From assembly GCA_002069885.1 (NCBI GenBank), contig MWCD01000007.1, forward strand, positions 31,818 through 95,817: a stretch of DNA of 64,000 bases. The letters are read 5' to 3'. Below the pieces are notes generated by a model, which was given only the letters and a program-made list of their open reading frames with translations, had not been told where the DNA came from and ran no database searches. Within the stretch, counting starts at the first letter, position 1; each line of letters starts with the position of its first letter. The DNA comes from a bacterium ADurb.Bin236 (GTDB lineage Bacteria; UBP15; UBA6099). A program made the translations under genes and the position numbers. Of the stretch, positions 8,842 through 16,368 are shown in pieces.

Positions 8842-9213
8842 TCAGGAAGCGTGCGCTTTGATGTATTTGCCCAGCTCGAACATGCTGGCCTGTTTCTTTC
8901 CGCCGAAGAACGCCTTGAGCTTGTCGTCAGCGTTGATCATTCTTTTGTTCTTCGGGTCCTGAAGGTTGTTCTTCTTGATGTACTCCCAGAGTTTCTTTGT
9001 GATCTGGGTGCGGGGCAGGGGTTTTGTGCCCACGAGGGCGCCGAGGATGGCGTCCGGCTGCACGGGTTTCATGAATTCCGGGTTCGGAGCCCTTTTGACT
9101 TTCTTAACAACTTTTTTAACGACTTTCTTCGGCGCCGCTTTTTTGGCAACCTTTTTCACGACTTTCTTTGCTGCCGCTTTTTTGGCAACCTTCTTCACAA
9201 CTTTCTTCGCCAT
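8842..9213 (-). CDS. SWIB/MDM2-domain protein with a Lys/Ala-rich histone H1-like N-terminal tail
   Basis: 123 residues in two parts. Residues 1-42 are a run of KK-V-[VA]-KK and AKKAA repeats (histone H1/Hc1-like, expected to bind DNA nonspecifically). Residues about 45-120 form a SWIB domain: FMKPVQPDAILGALVG, LPRTQITKKLWEYIK, NLQDPKNKRMINADDKL and a C-terminal FELGKYIKAH. SWIB domains are typical of eukaryotic chromatin remodelers, and bacterial forms are known from chlamydiae and some other phyla. The likely role is nucleoid organisation or DNA-topology-linked control (inference). Transcribed from a near-consensus promoter with RBS AAGGAGG 5 bases before ATG, so probably abundant. Confidence 0.9.
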   Translation of the reverse strand: MAKKVVKKVAKKAAAKKVVKKVAKKAAPKKVVKKVVKKVKRAPNPEFMKPVQPDAILGALVGTKPLPRTQITKKLWEYIKKNNLQDPKNKRMINADDKLKAFFGGKKQASMFELGKYIKAHAS

Positions 9214-9246
9214 ACACGCCTCCTTGAAAAAGTTTTGTTGTGTGCG

Positions 9247-9275
9247 ATTGTATCATTGTGAAAATGGGGTGTCAA
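9247..9275 (-). promoter_or_regulatory. Near-consensus promoter of the SWIB gene
   Basis: Minus strand TTGACA (9270-9275), 17-base spacer, TACAAT (9247-9252): 6/6 and 5/6 matches at ideal spacing. Predicted leader about 30 bases, ending in a strong RBS. Confidence 0.75.
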
Positions 9276-9291
9276 TAGAGGAGGGAATATA

Positions 9292-9326
9292 TTTCATAGG
9301 GAAAACGTCATGTTTTCCCTATGAAA
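9292..9326. repeat. Perfect 15-bp inverted repeat between divergent genes
   Basis: TTTCATAGGGAAAAC (9292-9306), 5-base centre, then its exact reverse complement (9312-9326). It lies 17 bases upstream of the -35 box of the SWIB promoter and about 100 bases upstream of the FliG-like gene, where no upstream gene ends, so a terminator role is unlikely. It may be an operator or the remnant of a small palindromic element. Fifteen bases of one arm recur near 21699 at the end of another gene, possibly by chance. Confidence 0.6.
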
Positions 9327-9424
9327 AAGAGCGCCCGGAAACGGGGGCTGGCGCGCAAAGGCTTGAAAGGTGTAGAATATGTCCGTCAGGAAGGCCCGCC
9401 GAGGCGGGCGCGAGGGAGGCGCGG

Positions 9425-9706
9425 ATGGGCGATTTCTTTCAGTTTCTCTCTGTTTATGAAGACGCTCAGGTTGCGGACATCTTGAGCGAGGAAAGCGCGG
9501 ATGTCGCCGCTGCCGCTCTTGGCAATCTTCCTCCTGATAGGGCCGCCGCCATTCTCAGACGCCTGCCGAAAAAAGATTCGGCGGAAGTGTCTCTGAAGCT
9601 GGCCCGCGCTGAAAACGTAGACCAATCCGTCATGGCCGCAATGGAGCGCGCCCTGCGAAAGAAGTTCTTCAGCGTTATCTCCGGCGCGCCCAAAGCGGTA
9701 GAATAG
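9425..9706 (+). CDS. Small FliG-middle-domain-like protein
   Basis: 93 residues from an ATG at 9425 preceded by GGGAGG. The sequence pattern ADILSEESADVAAAALGNL, LPPDRAAAILRRLPKK, EVSLKLARAENV and a final helix VMAAMERALRKKF follows the armadillo-like repeats of the FliG middle domain (in FliG: EHPQTIALIL..., DPEKAAEILS.LP, ARRIA). The related MgtE N-terminal domain has the same fold, so family assignment is not certain. As a stand-alone domain without the FliG C-terminal torque helix, it may regulate or cap switch assembly (inference). The flagellin gene lies 0.8 kb away on the other strand. Confidence 0.6.
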   Translation: MGDFFQFLSVYEDAQVADILSEESADVAAAALGNLPPDRAAAILRRLPKKDSAEVSLKLARAENVDQSVMAAMERALRKKFFSVISGAPKAVE

Positions 9707-9776
9707 ACGGCGGCGCGATGAAACAACGTCGTTCCGTTCTCTCTGCAATTTCTTCGGATTGCTCTAGAAAAACGAA

Positions 9777-10241
9777 CTATCTTCCGAAAGTTCCCATTAG
9801 TTGAGTTTCCGCGATGGACAGTTTTTTGACGACCGCCCAGACATTTTCGATGCTTGCGGCAGGCGGAAGCCCGGACGGTTCTGACAGCGCGAATAGTTTG
9901 AAGAAGTATCTGTGAACGAGGCCGGGAGGAGGGCATGGGCCGCCGTAGCCCGTCGTCCCATAGCTCGTCAATCCCTGCGCCGCGTTAATCGAAGCGACCC
10001 TAGCTCCTCTGTCCACGTTCTCCGGCAGCGACATCGTGTCAGGGCTTATCCCGTAAATCGTCCAGTGCGTCCAAGTCCCCATCGGAGCGTCGGGGTCGTC
10101 CATTATCAGCGCAAGCTCGACAGTCCCGCTTGGGGGCGCGCTCCAATGCAATTCAGGAGACACATCAACGCCCTTGCAAGTGTGCCTGTCGGGTATGCGC
10201 TGATTTTCACTGAATGCGGGGCTGCTCAGTGTCCAGCTCAT
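9777..10241 (-). CDS. YbhB/YbcL-type PEBP-family protein
   Basis: The 154-residue Raf-kinase-inhibitor-like (phosphatidylethanolamine-binding) protein. Family blocks: SPAFSENQRIPDRHTCKGVDVSPELHW near the start, the anion-binding signature MDDPDAPMGTWTHW around residues 47-60, and GGPCPPPGLVHRYFFKLFAL. Complete, without signal peptide, so cytoplasmic. Cellular role of bacterial members is poorly known. Convergent with the small FliG-like gene, 70 bases away. Confidence 0.93.
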   Translation of the reverse strand: MSWTLSSPAFSENQRIPDRHTCKGVDVSPELHWSAPPSGTVELALIMDDPDAPMGTWTHWTIYGISPDTMSLPENVDRGARVASINAAQGLTSYGTTGYGGPCPPPGLVHRYFFKLFALSEPSGLPPAASIENVWAVVKKLSIAETQLMGTFGR

Positions 10242-10536
10242 GTTCCCTCTTTCCCCGGCGGCCGCGCGGGCTTTATGCCGCCTTCACTGTGTCGGCGAGT
10301 TCGCCGCTCCGCGACGGGTCTGGAGAACGTTGTCGGCTGAGTCGTTTCCGATTCCGCGTCTGACATCTCCTGTGGCTCGGCGCCCGGCCTTGACCGCCGC
10401 TCACAACCCGCGCGTCTCCCGCGCTTTTTTCAAGTTTCGATTGCGCTTATTCTATCATTATGACGCGCGCGTTCAACACTTCGACAAAAAAACAATTAGT
10501 TTGAGACGCCTGAGAAACAAGCTTCATCATGAAACA
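10242..10536. other. Gene-free stretch between the flagellin and PEBP genes
   Basis: 295 bases without a supported gene. On the minus strand, downstream of the flagellin stop, a loose inverted repeat GCCTGA...TCAGGC is followed some 15 bases later by a run of seven Ts (10486-10492 region), which could terminate flagellin mRNA, but the loop is long and I do not claim it. Confidence 0.4.
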
Positions 10537-12198
10537 TCAGGCTAATGACATATCGATCAAATCTAACACCGTCGAGCCGTTGATGGACGAGCTTTGTGCG
10601 AGAACCGAAGTCGCGCTTTGTGCGAGAATGTTTTCTTTGGTCAAAGAGAGAGCTTCGCTAGCGATGTCCGCGTCAAATATCGCGCTCTTAGAGTTTTCTA
10701 TGCCGATTATTTGGGCCGCAGTGTCGTTTGCGATATGATTGAGAACTCGTTCCTGTCTTCCGATGATAGAAAGGGCGTTGCTCAGAGCTCCGATAGCTTT
10801 GTCCGCTACGGAAATCGAGCGTTGAGCCGAATCCGCGTTAGTGACGTCCACGAAGAGCAGGTAGTCGAGAGCGCCGCCGACTCCCCAAGGGGTCTGCGCG
10901 TCTTTTCTGAAACTGTCCCCGTTATCCGCGCCAACCTGCAGATACCATGAATTCGACTGAACCTCATTGGGAGGGTTGGATGTCCATGCCATGCCGTTCG
11001 TGTCGACCGTGAGATGTTTGCCGTTGTTTATGTAGTCGGTGGACCAAGCGTCCGCCGCCGTTTCGAAATCTGCGAAAGATGCGTATGTGTCGGCAAGAAC
11101 GGTTTCTACGGCTGTGTCGAAGTCGGAGCCGTTGATTACTTCCTGAGCGATTTCGCGCATGCGGCTTGCGCCGAATTTTTCTACGATGAATTTTCCGGCT
11201 AAGGCCGCCTCGGCGTATTGATTAGAGTCAGCCGGGGCGGATGTCAGCCCGCCGCCGATTGCGGCGAGAACTCCGGCCTCATTGCCAGTTATGCGCCTGT
11301 CAGCTTCTCCCGACACCATAGCGGCCAGCATCTCTTGTCCCCAAGCCGAGCCGCCTCCGCCTCCTAGAGCTATAAACACCGCGTGTGTCATCTCATGGAC
11401 TACGACCATCTCCATCGTGAAACCGTGAACAGCCGGGTCGTAACCGAGAAGTTCTGACAACGGACCCGGCCCGTCGGGATCGAGAAAATCTTCCACGTCG
11501 AAGTTCATGACCATGTTGCCGGGAGCGCCGCCGCCGGTCGCCAGCGCGCCTCCGTTGCCGTCGATCTGGCTGAAGTTTATCGTAAGATTGAAAGTTTCAT
11601 CAGGCGAAATGCCCAACATGCCGAACACTTTCTCCATGGCGCGGTTGGTCATCCTGACCACCCTGTCCGCCATTTCATCGTATTCGGCGTCTCCGGGAGC
11701 CGCCGGCGGAGCTGGCCCGGCCCATGTATGGTTGACTGTGGTCGAATTTAAATTCGTCGTTACCGAATTCTGGCCTTCATAATTTGAAGTCACGCTCTTC
11801 GTGTTGAATTTGGTGGCTTGTCCCGTCCGGTTAATTTCATTCTTTAGTGATTCGATTTCATTTTGTATTTTTGTTAGGTCGGCAACTGTAAGAGTCGCTT
11901 CATTCGCGCCTCGCACGCAAAGGTCTCGGATTCTTTGAGTCATATCTGATATTTCTCTAATGCCGCCTTCCGCCGTGCGCAACATGTTTATTCCGTCCTG
12001 AATATTATGCATGCAGACGTTCAGGCCGCCGATCTGCGCTCTCATGCCGCTTACTATGGCGAGTCCGGACGGATCGTCAGCCGCCCGGTTTATCCGAAGC
12101 CCGGAAGACAGTCTTTGCATCGCGACCGCAGCCGCGCTATGCCTTGAGTCAATGTCATTCAAGGCTCTCATCGCGGCGATGCTTGTGTTTATAATCAA
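10537..12198 (-). CDS. Proteolytic flagellin (flagellinolysin-type): flagellin with zinc metallopeptidase insert
   Basis: 553 residues. Residues 1-140 are a flagellin D0/D1 N-terminus (MIINTSIAAMRAL, LSSGLRINRAADDPSGLAI) and about 460-553 are the matching C-terminal D1/D0 (RQERVLNHIAND, LTKENILAQSATSVLAQ). The variable region in between (about 175-400) holds a gluzincin-like peptidase: VVHEMTHAVF with zinc ligands His268 and His272 and catalytic Glu269, and a probable third ligand Glu289 in WGQE. This matches the described flagellinolysin family, in which the filament itself is proteolytic. Start is TTG with AAGGAAA upstream; the ATG alternatives run into stops. Cys62 and Cys94 in the D0/D1 domain are unusual for a flagellin. 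A sigma-28-like promoter lies about 150 bases upstream. Confidence 0.92.
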   Translation of the reverse strand: MIINTSIAAMRALNDIDSRHSAAAVAMQRLSSGLRINRAADDPSGLAIVSGMRAQIGGLNVCMHNIQDGINMLRTAEGGIREISDMTQRIRDLCVRGANEATLTVADLTKIQNEIESLKNEINRTGQATKFNTKSVTSNYEGQNSVTTNLNSTTVNHTWAGPAPPAAPGDAEYDEMADRVVRMTNRAMEKVFGMLGISPDETFNLTINFSQIDGNGGALATGGGAPGNMVMNFDVEDFLDPDGPGPLSELLGYDPAVHGFTMEMVVVHEMTHAVFIALGGGGGSAWGQEMLAAMVSGEADRRITGNEAGVLAAIGGGLTSAPADSNQYAEAALAGKFIVEKFGASRMREIAQEVINGSDFDTAVETVLADTYASFADFETAADAWSTDYINNGKHLTVDTNGMAWTSNPPNEVQSNSWYLQVGADNGDSFRKDAQTPWGVGGALDYLLFVDVTNADSAQRSISVADKAIGALSNALSIIGRQERVLNHIANDTAAQIIGIENSKSAIFDADIASEALSLTKENILAQSATSVLAQSSSINGSTVLDLIDMSLA

Positions 12199-12348
12199 TG
12201 GCTTAACGTTTCCTTTCGCGCATAATTAGAACGCACACAACACCAGACACCATGCAAACGACAATATCGTTTACATGTCCGACTTCGCGAACAATACAAT
12301 TACTAATCCAACGCGTCCGCGCACTATCCGAACGCGCCTATGGTTCAT

Positions 12349-12374
12349 TTATCGTCGATATGGAGAAAACCTTA
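12349..12374 (-). promoter_or_regulatory. Sigma-28 (FliA)-type promoter of the flagellin gene
   Basis: Minus strand TAAGGTTT (12367-12374), 10-base spacer, GACGATAA (12349-12356), against the FliA consensus TAAAGTTT-N11-GCCGATAA: 7/8 and 7/8 matches, spacer one short. It implies a leader of about 145 bases before the TTG start, longer than typical. Confidence 0.7.
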
Positions 12375-12419
12375 ACGATACGCAAAAAACATTATTTTTT
12401 GACTTATTAAAGATGGTAT

Positions 12420-12494
12420 CGGAGTGAGAGGATTCGAACCTCCGGCCTCTGCGTCCCGAACGCAGCGCTCTAAGCCATGCTGAGCTACACTCCG
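12420..12494 (-). tRNA. tRNA-Pro (anticodon CGG)
   Basis: 75 bases. The 7-bp acceptor stem CGGAGTG/CACTCCG is perfect; the anticodon stem CTGCG/CGCAG encloses loop TTCGGGA giving anticodon CGG (codon CCG, proline); the T arm GGAGG-TTCGAAT-CCTCT has one G-T pair. The 3' CCA is not encoded. It ends 46 bases upstream of the flagellin promoter on the same strand. Confidence 0.95.
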
Positions 12495-12505
12495 TCAACG
12501 GATAA

Positions 12506-12534
12506 TTTATAATATTTTCAGGCCCGGTTGTAAA
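12506..12534 (-). promoter_or_regulatory. Promoter of tRNA-Pro
   Basis: Minus strand TTTACA (12529-12534), 17-base spacer, TATAAA (12506-12511), each 5/6. The transcript would begin about 5 bases before the mature tRNA 5' end. Confidence 0.6.
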
Positions 12535-12675
12535 GCGCCGCGCGGAATTACCGCAAAATGACGCTCTTCAGCGCGTCGCGCGTCGTCAGGGGTTTGAAAT
12601 GAAAGCCGGAAAAGCGCTAAAGTGAGAGGCGCGGAGCGCCGACAACGAAGTCGCGGCGCGTTAGGTTTTTTCGGA

Positions 12676-13611
12676 ATGAAGCTTACACATATTCTTATAG
12701 GGATAGTATCCGTGTTGCTCAGGGTTCTGCCTTCGCGCGCTCAGGAGTCTCTTGCGGACTTTTTCGGCTCGTTGTTCGTCAGGGTCTATCCCCGGAGCAT
12801 GAATCTGATGCTTAGCAATCTGAGGCGCGCTTTCAAGGACGAGTATTCCGATGATGAATTGAGGGAGATAGCAAAACGCTCAATCCAGAACCTCATTAAA
12901 AGCATGTTCGAGTTTTTGCGGTTTCCGGTTTACGACGAAAAGGCTCTTGAACGGATGGTCTCCATAGAGGGGACTGAGCATCTTGCCGCCGCGTTGAAGG
13001 CGGGCAAAGGCGCGGTTGTTATTTCGTCGCATTACGGCAACTGGGAGCTTCTGGCGTGGAAACTTGCCGTCTGCGGCTATCCTCTGACCGCTGTGGGCCG
13101 CGAGCAGGATGACGGCGTAATCAACGACATGATTGTGAAGCTGCGAACAAGCAAGGGCACAAAGCACATACCGCGCGGTGTCCCGATGTTTCAGCATATA
13201 ACGGAACTGCTGGCGGCAAATCAGTGCGTAGGGCTGGTCTCTGACCAGAACGCCGGAACAAGGGGTATATTCGTGGACTTCTTCGGCTCGAAGGTCTCCG
13301 CCTTCAAAGGGCCGGGACTGTTCGCCGTCCGGTGCGGTTGCCCGGTTATCCCTCTTTTTATTGTCAGGGAAGGTTATGAGAAGCATCATGCGGTGATTTT
13401 CCCCGAGGTAGTTATCAAAAAGACTGGAGACGCGGGAAAGGATATCGCCGCTTACTGTCAGGGGTACACCTCGGCGATAGAGGAATTCGTGCGAAGGCAT
13501 CCCGACCACTGGTTCTGGATACATAAAAGATGGAAGACGCGCCCTCCGGGGGAAGAGGAACCCGGAGGAACAAATAATGGCGTGATATCAAACAGGGAGA
13601 TTGATGAATGA
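12676..13611 (+). CDS. Lysophospholipid / lipid A-type acyltransferase (LpxL/HtrB family)
   Basis: 311 residues from the ATG at 12676; the open frame extends upstream to 12622 but the hydrophobic family N-terminus (MKLTHILIGIVSVLLRVLP) starts here. The catalytic HX4E motif is HYGNWE (near residue 120), followed by the typical LVSDQNAGTRGIFVDFFG and HHAVIFPEV blocks and the C-terminal HPDHWFWIHKRWKTRP. Such enzymes acylate lipid A or related lipids at the inner membrane and imply a Gram-negative envelope; the exact acceptor is not shown. The stop overlaps the next gene's ATG by 4 bases. Confidence 0.88.
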   Translation: MKLTHILIGIVSVLLRVLPSRAQESLADFFGSLFVRVYPRSMNLMLSNLRRAFKDEYSDDELREIAKRSIQNLIKSMFEFLRFPVYDEKALERMVSIEGTEHLAAALKAGKGAVVISSHYGNWELLAWKLAVCGYPLTAVGREQDDGVINDMIVKLRTSKGTKHIPRGVPMFQHITELLAANQCVGLVSDQNAGTRGIFVDFFGSKVSAFKGPGLFAVRCGCPVIPLFIVREGYEKHHAVIFPEVVIKKTGDAGKDIAAYCQGYTSAIEEFVRRHPDHWFWIHKRWKTRPPGEEEPGGTNNGVISNREIDE

Positions 13612-15677
13612 AATCTAAAAAAGCGAAGACGATAGTAATTGTCGTGGCGGCGGCCGCATTGGCGCTTGTGGTTGTCGTGAAAGTGGTTATAGACGTCAAA
13701 TTCGGAGTGAAAGCGGATAAATGGAAGCCGAAGGAAGGTACTCCGGCGTGGTCGAGTTCCGCGCCCGTCCCCGACATTCAGAGGACGACCCCGGAGGACT
13801 CGACATTCGAGGAGCGCAGGGCGAAAACTCTGGCGGTTGCGGCGAATCCGGAGGCGAATTCTCTGTTGGAATCGTTGCTTGCGGTGCGCGCCGGGCTGCT
13901 GGAAAAAATTCCAGACGAGATAGTGGAGGAGAGCGCAAAGATTCTCGACACCCGGGACGACTGCGCGGACTTCACCATGATACGGGTCGTGCGCGCGCTG
14001 TACGAGCATTCGGCGTCGCCTGTTCTGACGAGCGAGCAATACGCCCGGCTCAAGGGCGCGGCCCTGAACTTCAAATACTGGGTGGACGAACCCGGCCCGG
14101 ACAAGATGATTTCTTGGACGGAAAACCACCAGATTCTTTTTCATTCGAGCGAATACCTGATGGGGCAGATGTTCCCGGACGAGACGTTTAATAACAACAA
14201 GCGCAAAGGGCGCGAACACATGAAGCACGCCGAACCTTACATCCGCAAATGGATAGACAGGCGCGCGCGCTGGGGCTTCAGCGAATGGGACTCGAATGTT
14301 TACATGGCGGAGAACCTTCCGGCGATTCTGGCTCTGGCCGACTATTCGCTGGACCCGGAGATGGCGCGCCTCGCGGCGATGGCTTACGACTTGATGTTGT
14401 TCGATATCGGCTCCGACCTGTACAGGGGCATGTACGCGGGGTCGCACGGCCGCACGTACACGAAAAAAATTGTAAGCGGCAGGGATGATTCCGTCAGGGG
14501 CGTGATTTATCAGGTTTGGGGATACGGGTATCCGACGCCGGGAATGAGTTCGACGGCGCTTGCGATGAGCAGAAGCTACAGGCCGCCGCAGGCGATTGTA
14601 AACGCGGGCCGCGCTCTTCAGGAGGAGTATCTGACTCGCGAACGCCACGGCATCCGACTTCAGGATTTAACTATGCACGGCTTGGACCCGAAGAATCCGG
14701 ACGACCTTGTTTTCTTATGGGGAATGAGCGCGTTCACCCAGCATCAGGTGGTGGCTCACACCCTCGCAGCGTTCCACAAATGGGACTTGTGGAAACACCC
14801 GTTCGTGGACTCCGCCCCCAAGGAGATAAAACTGATTCCAGCAAACGGCCTGACCGCTTTCATAACCAGATTCATCACGATTGAATCCGACAGGGCGCTG
14901 CTCTCAGAAGTGAACAAGATAGGATACCGCACGCCGGATTATTTCCTCGGCTCGGCGCTCGACTACATGCCCGGTTACATCGGGAATCAGCATCATATCT
15001 GGCAGGCGATGTTAAGCCCGGACGCTGTGGTGTTCACGTCGCACCCCGGCTCTCCGGTGGACGAGGGAGACCGCACGCCCACATACTGGGGCCACAACAG
15101 GCTCCCGCGCGTCGCCCAGCACAAAAACGTCCTTGTCGCCGTGTACAACCTGAAAAACACGACCGTGCTCGGCCAGCGCAACTTCCACGACTACACTCAC
15201 GCGTTCTTCCCGAAATGGGCTTTCGACGCGGTGGAGACGAAAGGCAACTGGACGTTCGCCAAAAAGGGAGACGGATATGTGGCGCTGTATTCGAGCGCCC
15301 CGACTTTCTGGGCGGAAGAGGGCAGGGACGCGGGAGTGGAGCTTGTCGCGCCCGGCCGCAAGACGATATGGATATGCCAGTTGGGACGCCGCGCCACAGA
15401 CGGCTCTTTCGATAGGTTCAAGGCTTCCATCCTCGGAGCGGATTTGAAGACGAATGGATTGAGCGTCAAGTATGACGCTCCGGGCGTCGGAAAAATCCGC
15501 TTCGGCTGGAAGGGCGATTTCACCGTTAACGGAAATCAGGAGCCGATGCGCGGTTTCAAAAGGTTCGACAACCCCTATTGTCAGGCTGATTTCAACAAGG
15601 GCGAGTTCGCGATATCGGCGGGCGCAAGCAAGCTGACGCTGGATTTCGCTAAAGCGGTGCGGCAGATTGAAGACTGA
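13608..15677 (+). CDS. Large membrane-anchored protein of unknown function, translationally coupled to the acyltransferase
   Basis: 689 residues. A single N-terminal membrane helix (about 8-31, after KSKKAK) is followed by a long extracytoplasmic part. The middle (about 130-420) is rich in Trp/His/Asn motifs such as MISWTENHQILFHSSEYLMGQ, WGFSEWDSNVYMAENL and YGYPTPGMSSTALAMS, suggesting an alpha/alpha-barrel, carbohydrate-lyase-like fold; the C-terminal third (FTVNGNQEPMRGF) looks beta-rich. I do not recognise a characterised family, so a polysaccharide-lyase-like role is inference only. ATGA overlap with the lipid acyltransferase gene links it to envelope biogenesis. Confidence 0.75.
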   Translation: MKSKKAKTIVIVVAAAALALVVVVKVVIDVKFGVKADKWKPKEGTPAWSSSAPVPDIQRTTPEDSTFEERRAKTLAVAANPEANSLLESLLAVRAGLLEKIPDEIVEESAKILDTRDDCADFTMIRVVRALYEHSASPVLTSEQYARLKGAALNFKYWVDEPGPDKMISWTENHQILFHSSEYLMGQMFPDETFNNNKRKGREHMKHAEPYIRKWIDRRARWGFSEWDSNVYMAENLPAILALADYSLDPEMARLAAMAYDLMLFDIGSDLYRGMYAGSHGRTYTKKIVSGRDDSVRGVIYQVWGYGYPTPGMSSTALAMSRSYRPPQAIVNAGRALQEEYLTRERHGIRLQDLTMHGLDPKNPDDLVFLWGMSAFTQHQVVAHTLAAFHKWDLWKHPFVDSAPKEIKLIPANGLTAFITRFITIESDRALLSEVNKIGYRTPDYFLGSALDYMPGYIGNQHHIWQAMLSPDAVVFTSHPGSPVDEGDRTPTYWGHNRLPRVAQHKNVLVAVYNLKNTTVLGQRNFHDYTHAFFPKWAFDAVETKGNWTFAKKGDGYVALYSSAPTFWAEEGRDAGVELVAPGRKTIWICQLGRRATDGSFDRFKASILGADLKTNGLSVKYDAPGVGKIRFGWKGDFTVNGNQEPMRGFKRFDNPYCQADFNKGEFAISAGASKLTLDFAKAVRQIED

Positions 15678-15738
15678 CGCAGGGAGCCGCGCCACGACGC
15701 GAAAAGCGCCCGGCGGCCGCCCGGACGACGGTATCGCC

Positions 15739-16368
15739 ATGCGGATGTACGAGGCGATGTTCGAGAGCATCGGCCCGAGGGGCTGGTGGCCGGGCCGCAC
15801 ACGGTTCGAGGTCTGCGTCGGCGCGATTCTCACACAGAACACCGCTTGGCGCAATGTGAAACGCGCCATTGCAAACCTCAAGGCGGCCCGCGCGCTGAAC
15901 CCCGTCTCTATGCGAGACATGGACGCAGACGCGCTCGCCGAGCTTATCCGCCCTTCCGGCTATTACAACGTCAAAAGGCGCAGACTGAAAAATTTCGTGT
16001 CCATGCTTTTCGACGACTTCGGCGGCTCCCTCGACAGGCTGTTCGCTCTTCCCGCTCCGGAACTTCGCGTCAAGTTGCTTTCCGTCAACGGCATAGGCAT
16101 GGAGACTGCTGACTCCATAACTCTTTACGCGGCGAAAAAACCGGTGTTCGTGGCGGACGCTTACACCCGCCGCATCGGCGGCAGACACGGCCTTTTCTCC
16201 CCGGACGCCGATTACGAGACGATGAGGTTGTATTTCACGCGGAGGCTTCCTGAGGACGTCGCTCTTTTGAACGAATACCACGCGCTGATTGTCGCAGTGG
16301 GAAATAGACACTGCGGCACGACGCCCGACTGCGAAGAATGTCCGTTAAAGGTTTTTCCCAGATATTGA
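15739..16368 (+). CDS. Endonuclease III-like DNA glycosylase (HhH-GPD), probably monofunctional
   Basis: 209 residues from the ATG at 15739 (a TTG at 15667, inside the previous gene's end, is an alternative). Family blocks: FEVCVGAILTQNTAWRNV, LLSVNGIGMETADSITLYA (helix-hairpin-helix) and the catalytic Asp in VADAYTRRI. The Lys that makes endonuclease III a lyase (GxGRKTA) is replaced here by Glu (GIGMETA), as in 3-methyladenine glycosylase-like members. The iron-sulfur loop reads C-x5-C-x2-C and the protein ends eight residues later without a fourth Cys, so the 4Fe-4S cluster may be missing or bound otherwise. Repairs alkylated or oxidised bases (family knowledge). Confidence 0.85.
   Translation: MRMYEAMFESIGPRGWWPGRTRFEVCVGAILTQNTAWRNVKRAIANLKAARALNPVSMRDMDADALAELIRPSGYYNVKRRRLKNFVSMLFDDFGGSLDRLFALPAPELRVKLLSVNGIGMETADSITLYAAKKPVFVADAYTRRIGGRHGLFSPDADYETMRLYFTRRLPEDVALLNEYHALIVAVGNRHCGTTPDCEECPLKVFPRY

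Noticed and set aside
8851..9261. Plus-strand frame antisense to the SWIB gene
   Set aside because: Phe/Leu-rich mirror of the Lys/Ala repeats without family similarity.
9292..9326. Palindrome as a transcription terminator
   Set aside because: Both neighbours are transcribed away from it and no gene ends there.
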